NCBI GenBank assembly: GCA_947311845.1
Contig: CAMZMU010000075.1
Location: forward strand, 24,465,421-24,529,420
Direction: 5' to 3'
DNA length: 64,000 nt
Source: Poa pratensis
Lineage: Eukaryota; Streptophyta; Magnoliopsida; Poales; Poaceae
Shown: piece by piece, positions 21,771 through 34,727 of the stretch
Numbering within the stretch: position 1 is the first letter of the stretch
Layout: the number at the start of each line of letters is the position of its first letter
The notes under the pieces: model-generated
Databases searched by the model: none
Seen by the model: only the letters and a program-made list of their open reading frames with translations
Told to the model about the DNA's origin: nothing
Translations under genes and position numbers: made by a program

Positions 21771-24217
21771 ATGTCGTTTAGAGAATTAGGGCACGATCCC
21801 ACTTTCATATTCGATGGCACAAACTATGATGTTTGGAAAATTCGCATGCTTAATCTTTTTAGGGCCATGGGTCCAAATTTTATCAAGAGTATTGTAGATG
21901 TGGGTTTTATCCTCCAAAGGATTCCCAAGAATTATCTTTAGAGGATGAGGAAAACTCTCATCTCGATACTCAAGTATCTAATGGTCTCATTTGTGTTTTG
22001 AGCGACGTAGTTCTTGCATCAATCGTGCCTTTTCGGAACGCTCATGAGATTTGGACCAAGCTTCAAGATAAATATGAAGTGTCCAACATTATTGAGGATG
22101 ATTGTTCTCCTTCCACCTCCGGCCATGATGAGTTCACAACTTCTTCCACTCCACCAACATGTGATTTGTCACAAGGTAATGATATGGTGAGTGGTGATAG
22201 AAATTGCTTTGCTGATGGTGAATATTCTATTGACTATACTTCATCTCTATATCATTGCAATGTTCTATCTTTGGACTTAAACTCCTCTAACACTTCAAAT
22301 GTCCTACATGCTAGTGTTGATTGTCCTTGCATATCATGTATTAGTTGCTTAACTAAATCTCATGATGATACGCTTTCTATGTCTTGTTGCCATGAAAACA
22401 ATGCTTCCATTTCCTCTAGTACTTGTGTGGCTAACAATGTAGAGGAAACCCAAGACTTGTTGGAACAAGACATGAACCTCAATGGTGCTTCAAGCAATTC
22501 TTCATCATCATCGTCCATTACTACCGTTTGCCTTATGGCTAGGGATTCAAAGGTATCTCCACCTTTGGAACCCTCTACATCTTGTGATGATGAGGATTAT
22601 TATGGATTAAAAAAGGATGATATTGACTCTTTAAAAGAAAAGAGTGAGATGGTTTTTAGTGCTCTCCCTAAAGGTAGTAACGCTTGCTCTTATTTGTGTG
22701 AAATTTTGACTTATGCTATTAAGTGCAAGGAAATCATTGAAGAAAAGGGAAGGATCGAAAGAGAGGATGCTATGGAAAAAGCATCCTTAGAAAATGCTCT
22801 TGAGGAAGAGCATGAGCTTCGAGTGTCTCTTGAGGAGAAACTTGAATCTCTTGATGAAACAAATGATCTTATTTTTGCTAAAATCATTAAGGAAAGAGAT
22901 CATGCTATTGCTAAATATAAAGTGCTTAAAAAGGAAAAAGTTGAATTTGGTGTTAGCGATGCTAGACTAATTAAGGATATAGAGAGACTTGACAAAGCTC
23001 TTAAGGCTTTGGAAAGTGAACACTCTCTCCTTACCAAGTCTCATGATCAACTCCAAACTCAACTATCTAAAAATGATGTGCCTAGTTCCTCTACTCTCAT
23101 GTGATCATGCTAATATTATTGAGGAAAATGCTAGGTTAAATGATGAGCTTGCCAAGTTGTCTTCTTCCATTTCTAATGTTAATGATGCTTGCGCTACTAA
23201 CTCCATTTCTTGTGAAGCATCTATTTTGAAGGATAATGTTGAGCTAAGGGCTCAACTTGAGTTGCTAACTAGCAAGTATGGGAAATTGGAAGAAAGTCAT
23301 GAAAAGCTCTCTAGCTCTAATGAGGATCTTCTAGCATCCCATGCGAAGCTAAAGTTAGCTCATGAGGCTATCACTACAAAGGTAACATCTTGTGAGCCTC
23401 ATGTGGACAATGGCACTACTTCTACTCTAAATGCTTTATTGCCATGTGCTAGTCCTTGTGATTCATCCACTCACAATATTGCTATATCTTGTGATGAATT
23501 ACTTTCCATGCCTTGTTGCTCTAACAATGAAGCATCTACTTCTCTAGTGTTTTTGTTGATACTAACCATGTAGAGGAATTAAAAGAGCTCAAGACCCAAG
23601 TCGCTTCTTTGAAGAAAGACTTGGAAAATCGTCATGTTGGGAGGTCCACACTTGACAATGTGTTGAGTGTTCAAAGACGCCCCAATGACAAGAGTGGACT
23701 TGGATTCAACACCAATAAAAAGAACAAGTCCAAGTCTATCAAGAAGAACAAGGGCCAAGAACAAGTTAAAGATCCGGCCAAGATTGTTTGCTTTAAATGC
23801 AAAGTTGAAGGGCACCATGTTAGATCTTTCCCTTTTAAGAAGAAAGCTCTTAGTGAGAAGCAATAAGGGAAGCGGCCTCAAGCTCAAACTCAAGATGAAG
23901 AACGGCCTCTTCCCAAGAAGAATCAAGCTACCTCTCCTCAGGTCAAGATTCCAACTAAGAAGAAAGGAGGAAGCCAATGTTGCTACATATGCCATGAGAA
24001 GGGCCACTTTGCTTCTTCATGCACTAATGGTACCTTATCCAACCCCATTATTATTGATGATGTTTATTCTCTTCGGAAGGATAAGGTTGGCAATGTGTTT
24101 GCCAAATATGTTGGTACTCAAAGTGGTGTCAAGAAAATCACCATTTGGGTTGCCAAGCCTATTGTGACTAACCTCTTAGGACCCAACTTGGTTGGGGACC
24201 AACAAGCTAAAACTTGA
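21771..24217 (+). pseudogene. Copia gag (SIRE/Maximus-like), frameshifted; no pol follows
   Basis: ATG at 21771 opens MSFRELGHDPTFIFDGTNY and WKIRMLNLF, the UBN2/copia-gag start. A one-base loss near 21905 shifts the frame to the long ORF beginning VLASIVPFRNAHEIWTKL. A long coiled-coil region (about 22700-23400) crosses another frameshift near 23100, and a further shift occurs near 23560. Two zinc knuckles follow: the first, CFKCKVEGHHVRSF (about 23790), has lost its last Cys; the second, CCYICHEKGHFASSC (about 23980), is intact. An in-frame TAA (23864-23866) lies between them. It ends near the usual SIRE gag terminus (WVAKPIVTNLLGPN). No protease, integrase or RT is recognisable downstream. 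Confidence 0.85.
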
Positions 24218-26976
24218 TCAATAGGTGTTGTTGGAGGATGTTGGAGACTTGACTAAATCATGAAGAATTAAGGGACCTTCATCAAGTTTATTCTCTCAAG
24301 TCAAGTCATTTGGGTTATATTGTTCTATCTCTTATCCAATGTTCCTCCTTGCGGTAACTTGTGCTTATATCATATATACATTGAAATTTGCTTGCACCCT
24401 TGCACGTGTTTGGTTTTGTACCTTGCTAGTGTTTGTATGTGTTGTGTTCTCTACTTACTTATCTTGGGTAATCAAGTATGTGTATGTTGGTTTGCACACC
24501 ATTTATTTGTGTTGAGCCTTATTGCTTTTATTTGCTATCTTATCTTGATAGCTCTCTTTTGAGAGATTAATGGACTATCCCATTTTGGGGGAGTGATGTA
24601 CTTCGTGCACTTTACAATCCTAAAAATGTGTATACATGAGGAATACCACTTAGTGATGATATATAATATTATCTATTCTCTATGTGGTATGTCATTCTTA
24701 TGAGAAATTCAAATTCTATAATGTCCATCAATTATCTCTAGTTGGTATTGCTTGCCTCTTGTTAAGAAAAATTGGATTATCACATTATGGGGGAGTAATA
24801 AGCTTTGTGCATATTACAAACCTAGAAAATGTGAACATGTGAGGTATTGCCACCTAGAATTGATATTCTTCATTATCTTATTCCTATGTGGCATGTTTCT
24901 CAAACAAGTTCCATATTTGCTTAAATGTCTTTTGTCTCTCTTCTTTGGATCTTGTTTGTGATGGACGTTCTTGGTACGGCTTTCCCCAAATATGTTCGCA
25001 TATATCTTTTGGGAAACCGATTGCTTCAAGCTACTCTTTGGAGTTGCTTTGCATGATCGCGTGAATATTGAAGCTATCAAGAATGTCTATCTAAGCATGG
25101 CCTTTATTTCCTATCCTTTGCCATATGCTTATTTGTTGTGAAGTTGGTCTTTAATATCATTCCTATATACCACCGAGAATTATCTCCATATACTCCTTGT
25201 CCATGACAAGTGATACTCATAATTGTGGTGGAATTTGTAGACCATCTTCATTTTTGACTCTTGCTTTGAATTGCCTTTTTTTATTGCCAAGGACTTGGTT
25301 TGATCTAAATCCTCTTGTCTTCCTTGTATCTTTGGATCCTGTTGCTCTACTCAAAATTTGTTTTATGCTTTCTTGAATTAGGAAAAGCAATGATCCCATT
25401 CTTACATTCAAAGTCATACTTCTAGATAATGCACTATTCTTGGGAAGCTATCCTATATTGAGTAGAACATCATTCTTTGAATTGGTTTTGTACCCTATTG
25501 CTTTCCTTGAACATGACTAGTGTTTGAATAATATGTATGGAAAGTGATGATCCCATTTATGTGCATTTTGTATTCAAATGCAAGATCATAAACAATGCAC
25601 ATGTCTTGGGGGAGCAATCCTATATGCTTTTGAACATTAGTTGTCTTCAATTGGTACTTGATCCCGATGACGTGTCTCTTTGGAAGACAAACATTTCTCG
25701 TCTTGGTACTTTGTGCCATCATGAGAAGTGTAGAGGGTTTGGTTTATTCCTTGATGGTATTTTCATCATTTGGTTTCTTACTTTCATTTGGCATCTTTTC
25801 ATAGTGGTATCTTTAATCATGTGTTGAGTTGAGTCTTTGATAAAATTTGGACAATTCTTTTTCTTGTCACACTTGTGTGTGCTTTCTTGGCTTAATTGGT
25901 ATTTTGTCCAAATTGTATCTCGTTTGGTTCTTGAAAGTCTTGTGCATGCATATTTACTATATGTATATCTTATGTCATGCTTGCTTTCGTTGATCCAATA
26001 TATAGGATAAACTTCATCAAATCCTAAATGGCTAAGATGTGCATGAAATTCAATTTCATATCAATATGCACATATTTATGTGGAGTTTGTCCTATATATT
26101 GTTGTTGCTCTAACTACTTTGGACCCAATGAGTTTGGGTACCATTTTGTACTTGAATATTTTTTAGGTACATTGGAGATGCATTGGAAGCTTGTCTCATT
26201 TACAAGGAAGGTGTTATTACCATGTGCTTATTGGAGCCAAGCTCGGATGATCGTGAACTCTTATCTTCCACATCACCAATGCTTTCTCGGTAACAAGTTT
26301 CTATCTCATGCATACATTTCTAGCTTTCAACCATGTGTAGGTTACTTCTTGGCATGAATAGTTGCATTTGATGTGGTTCTCACAAACTTCTTATCAAAAT
26401 ATCTTTATTAAAAATGTGAGCAAGCCGGGATGGTTACATATCAAGGGGAATTTATATAATCATTTTCATGATTCACCTATCCAAAATATGTTAATCTAGC
26501 ACTTCTACTAAAAGTCTCTCATGTGCAATATTGATGAATTTGCAAAATCATTTGCCCTTTGTGTTACTTGTTATCTTTCTTGGAGCATCTCAACTACCTT
26601 TGTTCCCTTGTGGATATTTTTGGATGCTATGATGAGATTTTGTTGGAAGTTCATCTATATCCTTTTAAGATAAAATTGAGCTTTGTGCTATGCTTTAAAG
26701 CAAAGATCTTATTGGTATATATATGACTTCCACTAGGATATCATGTTCTTCACCGTAGTATCTATTTTGTGTGTGCATATTTCTTTGTGGACTTATATCT
26801 TCATGATTGATGTCTACTTAGAAACTTATACACATGAGAATAGTTACATCTTTAGTTGGTATTCTAAAAATACTTTCTTGCACTTGCGTGTGTTCAAATT
26901 TATCTAAGAGGGAGTGAGGATTCCATGTTGTGCACAGCATATTGAAATGCAAATCCTACATTGTGCACGTACCTTG
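24218..26976 (+). other. Noncoding internal region of copia copy B
   Basis: AT-rich, without supported ORFs. It contains repeated purine boxes resembling the PPT (for example ATTTTGGGGGAGTGATG at about 24582 and ATTATGGGGGAGTAATA at about 24784), and a segment (26176 onward) shared with copy A at 1-1000. It takes the place normally occupied by pol and env-like sequence. Confidence 0.7.
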
Positions 26977-28616
26977 TGTTGGGAATCGTCGACAGAAAAC
27001 AAAAAAATTCCTACCGACGATAACCATAAACTAGCCAAGATCTAACTATGCAGATATACTATACGAAGGAGGACGGAGTACATACCCTTGTAGACCGAAA
27101 GCGGGATTACGTTCCCGCACAAATGTTGCCGATGAAGCCGACGAAGCCGACCTCAAGGTCGTGTAGAGGAAGTAGTCGTACTCCCAGCGCCACGTAGTAG
27201 CGCCTCGCAGTTCCACACATATGCGGTGTAGATGACGAACTCCGAGCTCCAGATCTAGCAGAGCAGCGGAAGTAGAAGATTGGATCTCGAAGCACAACGG
27301 TGTGCGTAAGGTAGAGAGACTTCCCTCCTCGTACGCAGCTCCAGAAACGGAACCATGCTCAAGGTAGGAGAGAAGAAGGAATAAGGGATGAATCTCCAAG
27401 GCATGGGGGGTCCCTATTTAAAGGAGAGGGGGGGAGACCTTCTCCCTTGGCTAAGCCATGTGGGACTAAACCCCACATGGTTGGCCGGCCAAGGAGGGCA
27501 GCCGCCGGCCCTGGTGGGCCCCATTCGGCCCACCCAGGGTGGCTGGCCCTCCTCCCCTTTTTCTTTTCCTTTTCTTTTAGGGAATTTTCGCCTAATGGGC
27601 CTCTAAGGCCCATTTAGGTTTTAATGCCTTTTAAATTCGAATTTAATTAAATAAAAAATATATTTAATCACTAATAACACTTATTAATATTAAATACATA
27701 TTATTTAATTCATTCGGACCCCGAAAACATATTTCGTTGCCTCCGATCAGCATCGGACAAGTTCCGGAACACTTCCGGAGTTCCCGGTTTCTATCTCTCT
27801 TATATCCAATCAAATCGTCACCTACCCTTAAGTGTGTTACCCTACGGTTCGGGATCACTCCAGACATGATCGAGACACGTTCTCCGATCAATGACTAACA
27901 GCGGGATCTGGATACCCATGATAGCCCCTGTGCGTCCACGAATGACTTTTATCGTTTGAACCTTTAGACGTCCAGTCTCATCCTCTTGCCTAGCGATACT
28001 TAGATTGTCCGAGCGTCGTTCTCTGGTATCATGTACCGAGCATGACCTCATCACCGACAAATCTATCTTTACTCGTATGTAATATTACATCCCCGTGACC
28101 TAGTCACATGCTTACAAGCTCATTGATGTAATCTCACCGAGTGGGACCAGAGTATCTATCCTGCTATGTGGACTGGCAATTTCCGCTCTTGATCACTCGC
28201 TTCTACTGCTTCCTTCCGATACCCGAAAGTGTCACCTTAATTGTCACGCTATATAAGACATGCCGTTTGATGCAATCAGCCGCATCTTCCAGAAGCAGAG
28301 ATTTGATATGATCTCACAGTCGAAGGTATGAACACTACGTTTCTATATTTTGGGTATGTCCATCACATCATTCACCTAATGACATGACTCCGTTGTCAAC
28401 CGACGTAATTATCCATGATCAGGAAACCTTGATCATCTGTTGCCCAACTAACTAGTTAAATAGAGGCTACTAGGGACCTGGTTGTTTTCATACCACACGT
28501 GTATTAATGTTTCCGCGTAATACAGTTATAGCATGGTATTTAAAACATATTATGAACAATTGAGATATGACAAATAAAATAACTTTATTAATTGCCTCTA
28601 GGGCATATCTCCAACA
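26977..28616 (-). mobile_element. Angela/BARE-like copia solo LTR, 1.64 kb
   Basis: In minus orientation it begins TGTTGGAGATATGCCCTAGAGGC, the hallmark start of Angela/WIS/BARE LTRs, and ends CGATTCCCAACA. A perfect 5-bp target duplication CCTTG flanks it (26972-26976 and 28617-28621). Copy A shows the uninterrupted CACGTACCTTGGGGAG (1005-1020). No internal sequence is present, so the element has collapsed by LTR-LTR recombination. Confidence 0.93.
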
Positions 28617-29243
28617 CCTTGGGGAGCTCTCTCTTGATTTTTTTAAACTTGGTTTATCTTATCATAATATCTTCTTGTGTCCAATTGGTTTTCGGATCTT
28701 TTGATTGCTTGCCTCTTTTGTTGAGGTATCTCTCCCTTTGCTATTTTGTTGCAATCTTTGGATTCTCAATATAGTTTAATTTCCTCCTATTATTGATCAA
28801 TGGAAATGTCCATTTGTTTCTACTCATTTTTTATGAGAAATTTTAAACTCATGGAGGAACTCTCACTATGTTGGCCTTCCAAACCTTTTTACCTATTTTG
28901 GCAATTGTTGCCAATGGGGGAGAAGTTTTGGAGGGTTTATGGAATTTGGCTTTGTACTTTGATTGGTTCTTATGTATTTGCCTTTCTCGCCTTCGCATTT
29001 GTTGCATGGTTTTGTATATAGTGGAAACTCCACCACCGGTAATGGTTGAAAATATATGCAATGAATTCATGTTCATACTTACGTGCATAGATTATGGGGG
29101 AGTTTGCTCTATATATGTTGTTGGACTAACATCACATACTTTTGTAGTATTTGATGTTAGTACAATTGATTCTAGCTCGTTAATTTCCATATTATAAAAC
29201 CCTCTCAAAAGAGATTGTCATCAATTACCAAAATGGGGGAGAT
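28617..29243 (+). other. 3' noncoding end of copia copy B with PPT
   Basis: Collinear with copy A 1016-1633. AAAATGGGGGAGAT at 29230-29243 is the polypurine tract next to the 3' LTR. The minus-strand ORF here is conserved between copies only because the DNA is. Confidence 0.75.
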
Positions 29244-31443
29244 TGAAAGTGCATGTGCCCTCATGTGTGGTTTTGGTAATTAATGACAATCTCTATGGAC
29301 TAATGTTTGCATTGAGATATCTTTATAAACCTTGTCCATGGGAAAAGATAGAAATTCATATGTTGGACTCTAGATGAGTATATGATGATCAAGATTCTAT
29401 CCAAGGGTTTATATGAAGAATGGTCATTTAGAGATGAGCTTATTGCAAACATGGCTTGGAAAAGAAGATTGAGTGAACATTCATGTTTAGCTCCAAGCCA
29501 TCTTATATATCAAGATAAGAAGATGAAGTTCAACTGGATTCATGAAGACGGAGCGTAGAAAGGCTCTCCCATCCCATCATGGTGTATGGGAGAGTATTTG
29601 GAGAAGTCTTCATCAAGCATGTGCTAGCAAGCACAATCAAGAAAGGTGTTCCAACATGAGGGAGTTAAGATCGTCATCATCTAGATCAAGTGGAATGCGC
29701 AAGGCAAAGGTATGATCTTGATAGGATTTCTATTTTACCGGTCTCGTGGTGTTAGTGGAAGACCGGGTTATAGGATAGACGGCGTACTATCAAGAGGGGC
29801 TCTCAAGTGAGTAATTTGATCGCATCTTTGTGGAGAGCTCAAACCTTTGCATACTTTTCATTTCATCTTTATTGGTTCTTATTTGGCTTTTATCCATGTG
29901 AGAACTTAGAGCTTGTGTTCATCTCCATACCAAGCTCTAATGCATCAAAAACGAATTTCATATGTATATCTTATTGCGTTTTTGATGTTCGAGGTTTTAC
30001 CGGTTTGTCTTTTCTAAGAGAGGTCAAACTCTCTACTTGTGGTTTCCTCCTCACATGATGTAATATGATGTGTATATGCATAATCTTGTAGAGCTTGTGA
30101 GTATCATCTAACAAGCCCAAGATCATAGAAAACGGAGTCCGGATGAGAAACCTATTACGGTTTTGTTTTTAACCGTTTTATCGGTTGTTCTTTTATCAAG
30201 AGGTCTACATTTCCCCATTTGGTTTTATCGTCCATTGTTGGTCTATGATATTTCTCTGCATAATCTTGTAAAGCTATTCGTTGTGATTCCAACAAGCCCA
30301 AGAACATCGAAAACGAAGTCCGGATGATCAAGATATGATCGTTTTCGTGTCGGGTGTGTTTGCAGTTTTTTCAGGCCAGCCTATAGGCCAGCCCAGAGGT
30401 TGGGCGCCTCTGCTGGTAGGCCGGCCTACAAGCCAGCCAGGCCTTCTTCCAGGCCGGGCTCGCGATTTCTGAGCATAACGGTTGGTTTCGGGGAACCTAT
30501 TTACGGGGCCTTCTTACTCAATGGTTCCCTAACTTTTTGGGCTTGTTTTTCCCCTCTTTCTCCTCCATTGTTGACTTTTGGAAAAGCTTGCCCCTCTCAA
30601 TCCCTCCCATGATTCTTGCATATCTTTGAGGGAAAGTGAGAGGAGATCAAGATCTACATTTCCACCAATCTATCTCTCCTCTAAGTGAGGGGAACCTAGT
30701 AGATCTTGATCTTGGAGTTCTTGATGTTTCTCCTCCTTTGTTTTTCCTCTCTTCCCCCCCATAAGCATTAGTTACTTTTGGTGGGATTTGGGAGTGAATG
30801 ATTTGAGCACTTCTTGTATTCTTACCATTACATTTTGTTGCATCGGTTTGCTCTCTCCACGAGGATTCGTGGAAGTTAAAGTTCGTGAGCTTATTACTCT
30901 TGGGTCGTTGGACCCTATACGGTGATTGAGACCTTTTGTGGTCACTTGGGAGCTCCCAATCCTTTTGTGGGTTGTGCTTCAAAATTGTTGTAAGGGACTC
31001 GATTTCCGCCCAAAAGGAAATGAATAGTGGAAGGTGAACCGAGCTTTTGTGCGAGGTTCATCGGAGAATAGGGTGAAGCCATTTGTGGCGTCTTGAATTT
31101 GAAACTCACACCCCTCCAACGAGACGTACTCCCCTCAAAAGGAGTAATTCGAGAATACACCATCGTCTCCGCGTACCTCGGTTATTTCTATACCCGAACT
31201 CTTTAGTTATGCAATTTACATTGTGATAGCCTTCGTGCTTGAAGTCTATATCTTGCTATCACCTTATTACTTGTCTTACTTAACACAAGTTGTTGGTGCA
31301 CATAGGTGAACCTAGTATATTTAGGTTGTTGGCTTGTTAATTTAAACACCTTATTTTATTCCGCAATTATCAAGCCTAAATCGAAAAAGTTTTAAATCGC
31401 CTATTCACCCTCCACCCTTTTAGGCGACATCCTTGTCCTTTCA
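29244..31443 (+). repeat. 3' LTR of copia copy B
   Basis: A 2.2-kb LTR, TGAAAGT...TTTCA, aligned with 1634-3852 and with the split 5' LTR. Its right flank GATAT matches GCTAT left of the element. Confidence 0.9.
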
Positions 31444-32259
31444 GATATGTGTTTCATGAAGGAATTTATTTGCCGAGTGCCGACACGACTTAACCTCTCT
31501 TTCGCCATTTGGATTTTTGTATGTCGCAAATTGATTCATTGCAAGGGGATTATTAATTCACGCGTTAGTAGCAAACCACACCGACCATTCTGCTGGTGTA
31601 GTCGATCGGTCATAACCAGTCTCGGTGTTTTGCTGTTCTTGACGGACAGAAAATGACGTGTGACCTAACTGTGAGCTTATGGCAGAACACACATCGTGTG
31701 TCACCTTTATCTAGCAGGGTCATGCGAATTTGTCATCATACTGAGGCAGGGTGCTTAATTTGATCCTGCAAACGACATCCGTCTTCGTGAATCGCGTGCA
31801 TGTTGAAGCTAGAAACCGGTAATTGGGGACGATTTGAAGTATGAAAATCATGTGGTAATCAAGCACACGTACGGCGCGACCGATTTTCGGTCTTATAAGT
31901 GGTTTGAGTCCAACATGATCAGTGAACATTTTTTTTCTTGAGTGGAACATGATCAGTAAACTCTGCATCAAAACCTGCACAGAAGCTAAGCTGGTTTGCA
32001 TGTGGCGATCGATCGCAGTACGACTTGTGGACCTACACGCCCGGGTGGATAGGTTGGTTGGCCCATTTATGAAGAGTACGACCTTCGTCAAAATTCTGCG
32101 GGCCCCAACGATGGGCCGGGTAAGCTCGTAATATTCCCGAGAAGAAAGTGAAAATAATCATTCCGTCAAAAGAATGAAAATAATCGCGCCTAACCTACAC
32201 GAAACAGTTGCTCTTTCTCTCTCTGTGTGTCCCCCAATCTCTCTCAAATCTCAATGTTA

Positions 32260-33106
32260 GAACATCTCTACCGACGCTTCCAAGAGCACTCCCAATGTGA
32301 CTGCGCAAAAAGGCCCCCGCCGGCGGCCCCAATAGCTGCAAATTTGCGGAACGGAACTCCGGAAACTTTTTTTCGCGTCAGCTCCATAGTGAGGGAAGTG
32401 GGAGTAAGGCAACCGCGGCAGACGACGCCACATTGGATCCTGATGGGCGGAACAGACCCGTCAGTGACACAGCGCCGGTCAGCGCAATTTATTGCCGGGA
32501 GAATGGCCAATCTACTTGGTTTAATAACGTAGCGGTTCCCTTGCCAGCTGCAGAACGAAGCGACGCGTCGAGCCACACCGGCCTGGTTCCCCTAGGCGGT
32601 GGTAGAACATGCGTCGTCGACGTTAATGCATGCCAGACGAGGTGTTACTCACGTTAATGGGCACCGGAAGAGGAGAATGAGGACGGCGATGCGACTGCCA
32701 AGAGACGCAGTGGCACGGCATGCATGCGACACTCGAGTCTTTCTTCTGGTACCGCTACATCAATTTATCAAACCCCACCACACTCCGACAATGGTGGCGA
32801 TACAGAGGCATCCATCTTCCCCATGGTCGTCGACGATGCGCCGCTAGATTTAGGGTAGATTTAGAGTTTAGTTTAAATTTCTAAATTCTGTTCGATAAAT
32901 TTCGTTTAATTTTGTTAAATATCTTTCAAATTTTAATAAAACATCGCTGATTTCTTTATATTCAAGTTTTAAATAATATTTGGAAAAATTTATTGAGAGC
33001 GTCGGTGGGGAGATGCATCCAATAGCCCGACAATATGTACCGACACTGCCAATAGCAACTGTCTGGCACACCGGACGATCTATTGAAAGCGCCGGTGGAT
33101 ATGCTC
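32260..33106. mobile_element. PIF/Harbinger-like non-autonomous element, 847 bp
   Basis: The ends GAACATCTCTACCGACGCTTCCAA and (reverse) GAGCATATCCACCGGCGCTTTCAA form imperfect TIRs. The flanks TTA (32257-32259) and TTG (33107-33109) fit a mutated 3-bp duplication. The inverted arm near 53545 lacks it. The termini resemble those of the transposase-coding element at 47750-49828. Confidence 0.7.
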
Positions 33107-34074
33107 TTGGGACATAGAAACACATAATGCCATTTGCATGTATTGGAATACAGTGTGCTTCATCGAAGCGGCAATGCGTGACTACTGGGTACTGGCGAGG
33201 CCTAGGCGTCTCTGTTCTATGCACACATGGCCTGATCATATCGATGGAGGCGGCGGCGTGGCGGCACGCCGCGCGGTTCGCCGGACATGTGTCGTGGTTG
33301 GCCTCATGGCCATTCTGTATCCATCGATCGATCGACTGGATACACGTACGGCTGTATCTTCAACATGCACCAGTGCCCTGGAACAGTGAGACCCGATAGA
33401 GAAAGCTTTGTTGTTGGTGTATACCATGATGGTGGTCCGATGAATCCACCCACAATTTCCTCAACTGCCCAACAGCACGTTGCCATTCCAAGACATCGAT
33501 CTGCTCTCGCTACTAAAGCGTTTGTGTGCCGAACAGCATCCATGGCAATCTGGAACTGTATGCAAGTTGGCTTTCAGTTCCTGTAACCCCTTCGCAGTTC
33601 GTTGATTAAATACAAAACTAGAGGTACTCTGGAGTCTGGAGTATCGATCGTACATTAGTATCTCTAATTAATTACTGTACTATCTTGTGAGTTGCTAGAG
33701 TGACTAAAACTCTAAAAGCATTTGCAGAACACTTGATACCAGGACACTTCAAGTTGAAGCATACTTCCCACCAAACAAGATCGCCGGTCCACGCCAACCT
33801 CTCTCTCTCGTACGACGATGTCGCTCTCACTGTTCGTGCAACTGCTACTGCATGATGCTCCATCCATCCATTTCTCCATCGTACACAGTTTTGAACGAAT
33901 AAATATAGGGATTAAATTTTATGTGTGACTGAACTAAAAGGAAAAGAAAAGACGTCTTCTTAATCAAGTCCATGCCATTCTTTCGTCTAAGTCTGGAAAT
34001 AAAACTCGAAAATCAAGAGCTACTTGCGACGGTGCCGAGTGGAAAGGCTGTCGCTCAACGAATAAAAGTTACTC

Positions 34075-34510
34075 TAGGGTCTCGTTAAAAGCTCGGCTCG
34101 TTTAGCTCGAACTCGTGAGCTTAACGAGTCGAGATGAGACACGCGATAAGCTCGTGAAACTCTGTGCACTTGGCCGGAACAAGCCACAACCGGCCAGTCT
34201 ATAGGGCAGAATAAGCCACTTGCCCATATTCAGTCATCCCAACATTGGTTTGTGAAGTGTCAAAAAAAAACATTGGTTTGTGAACTGGCTAAGTGTTTGT
34301 TGTGATTTCTTTTGATATTCATTGTGAGATTTTTAATTCTATTTTCAAATTGTTGTTTTTAAAATCTTAACGAGTTTCACCAAGTTTAACGAGCCAACTT
34401 GGATCTATAACAAGTCAAGCCAAGCTGACCTTTTTTATCGTTCGGCGAGTTTTAACATAACGAGTTCGAGCTAAACGATCTGAGTCGGCTCATTATCCAG
34501 GCCTACTTTT
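34075..34510. mobile_element. Old foldback MITE rich in AGCTCG motifs (left-arm copy)
   Basis: AGCTCGGCTCGTTTAGCTCG near 34090 is mirrored by CGAGCTAAACGATCTGAGTC near 34468. The corresponding element is present in the other arm at about 52020-52440, so it predates the duplication. A 13-bp poly(A) micro-insertion lies inside it. Confidence 0.55.
34257..34269 (+). mobile_element. 13-bp poly(A)-tailed micro-insertion with 15-bp target duplication
   Basis: ACATTGGTTTGTGAA occurs at 34242-34256 and 34270-34284 around GTGTCAAAAAAAA. The inverted arm (about 52240-52265) has a single copy of the target and no A-tract, giving the empty site. Confidence 0.8.
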
Positions 34511-34727
34511 GTTAAGGCGCGAGCCCTTTTAGTAGTGGACGTAGACTTTTTTCTCACGATTTTGCGCTAGATTTATGGATTTAGATTGACCGATCCGTTG
34601 GAAGTTGCCGCATGTCTCTTCAGTTTAGTTGTCTAGCTTATTGTAATCCAACATACACCCCTAAGAACCAAGCCGAGGATAGGGCATTTTCGAGCACACC
34701 CCTAGACATCCTATACCATCGCCCTTC

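Larger units (their letters stand above)
7026..31443 (+). mobile_element. Gag-only SIRE/Maximus-like copia element, copy B, carrying two nested insertions
   Basis: The 5' LTR starts TGAAAGT at 7026 and the 3' LTR ends TTTCA at 31443. The flanks GCTAT (7021-7025) and GATAT (31444-31448) are a 5-bp target duplication with one mismatch. The uninterrupted site is visible in the inverted arm near 61680. The element contains LTRs of about 2.2 kb, a PBS, a broken gag, about 3.4 kb of noncoding DNA (excluding the solo LTR), a PPT and no pol. A Tat gypsy element sits in the 5' LTR and a solo LTR in the 3' noncoding region. It must have relied on an autonomous relative for pol. Confidence 0.88.

Noticed and set aside
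33111..33560. Possible conserved gene between the two arms
   Set aside because: Similarity to 53159-53547 is nucleotide-level with frame-breaking indels; no conserved reading frame.
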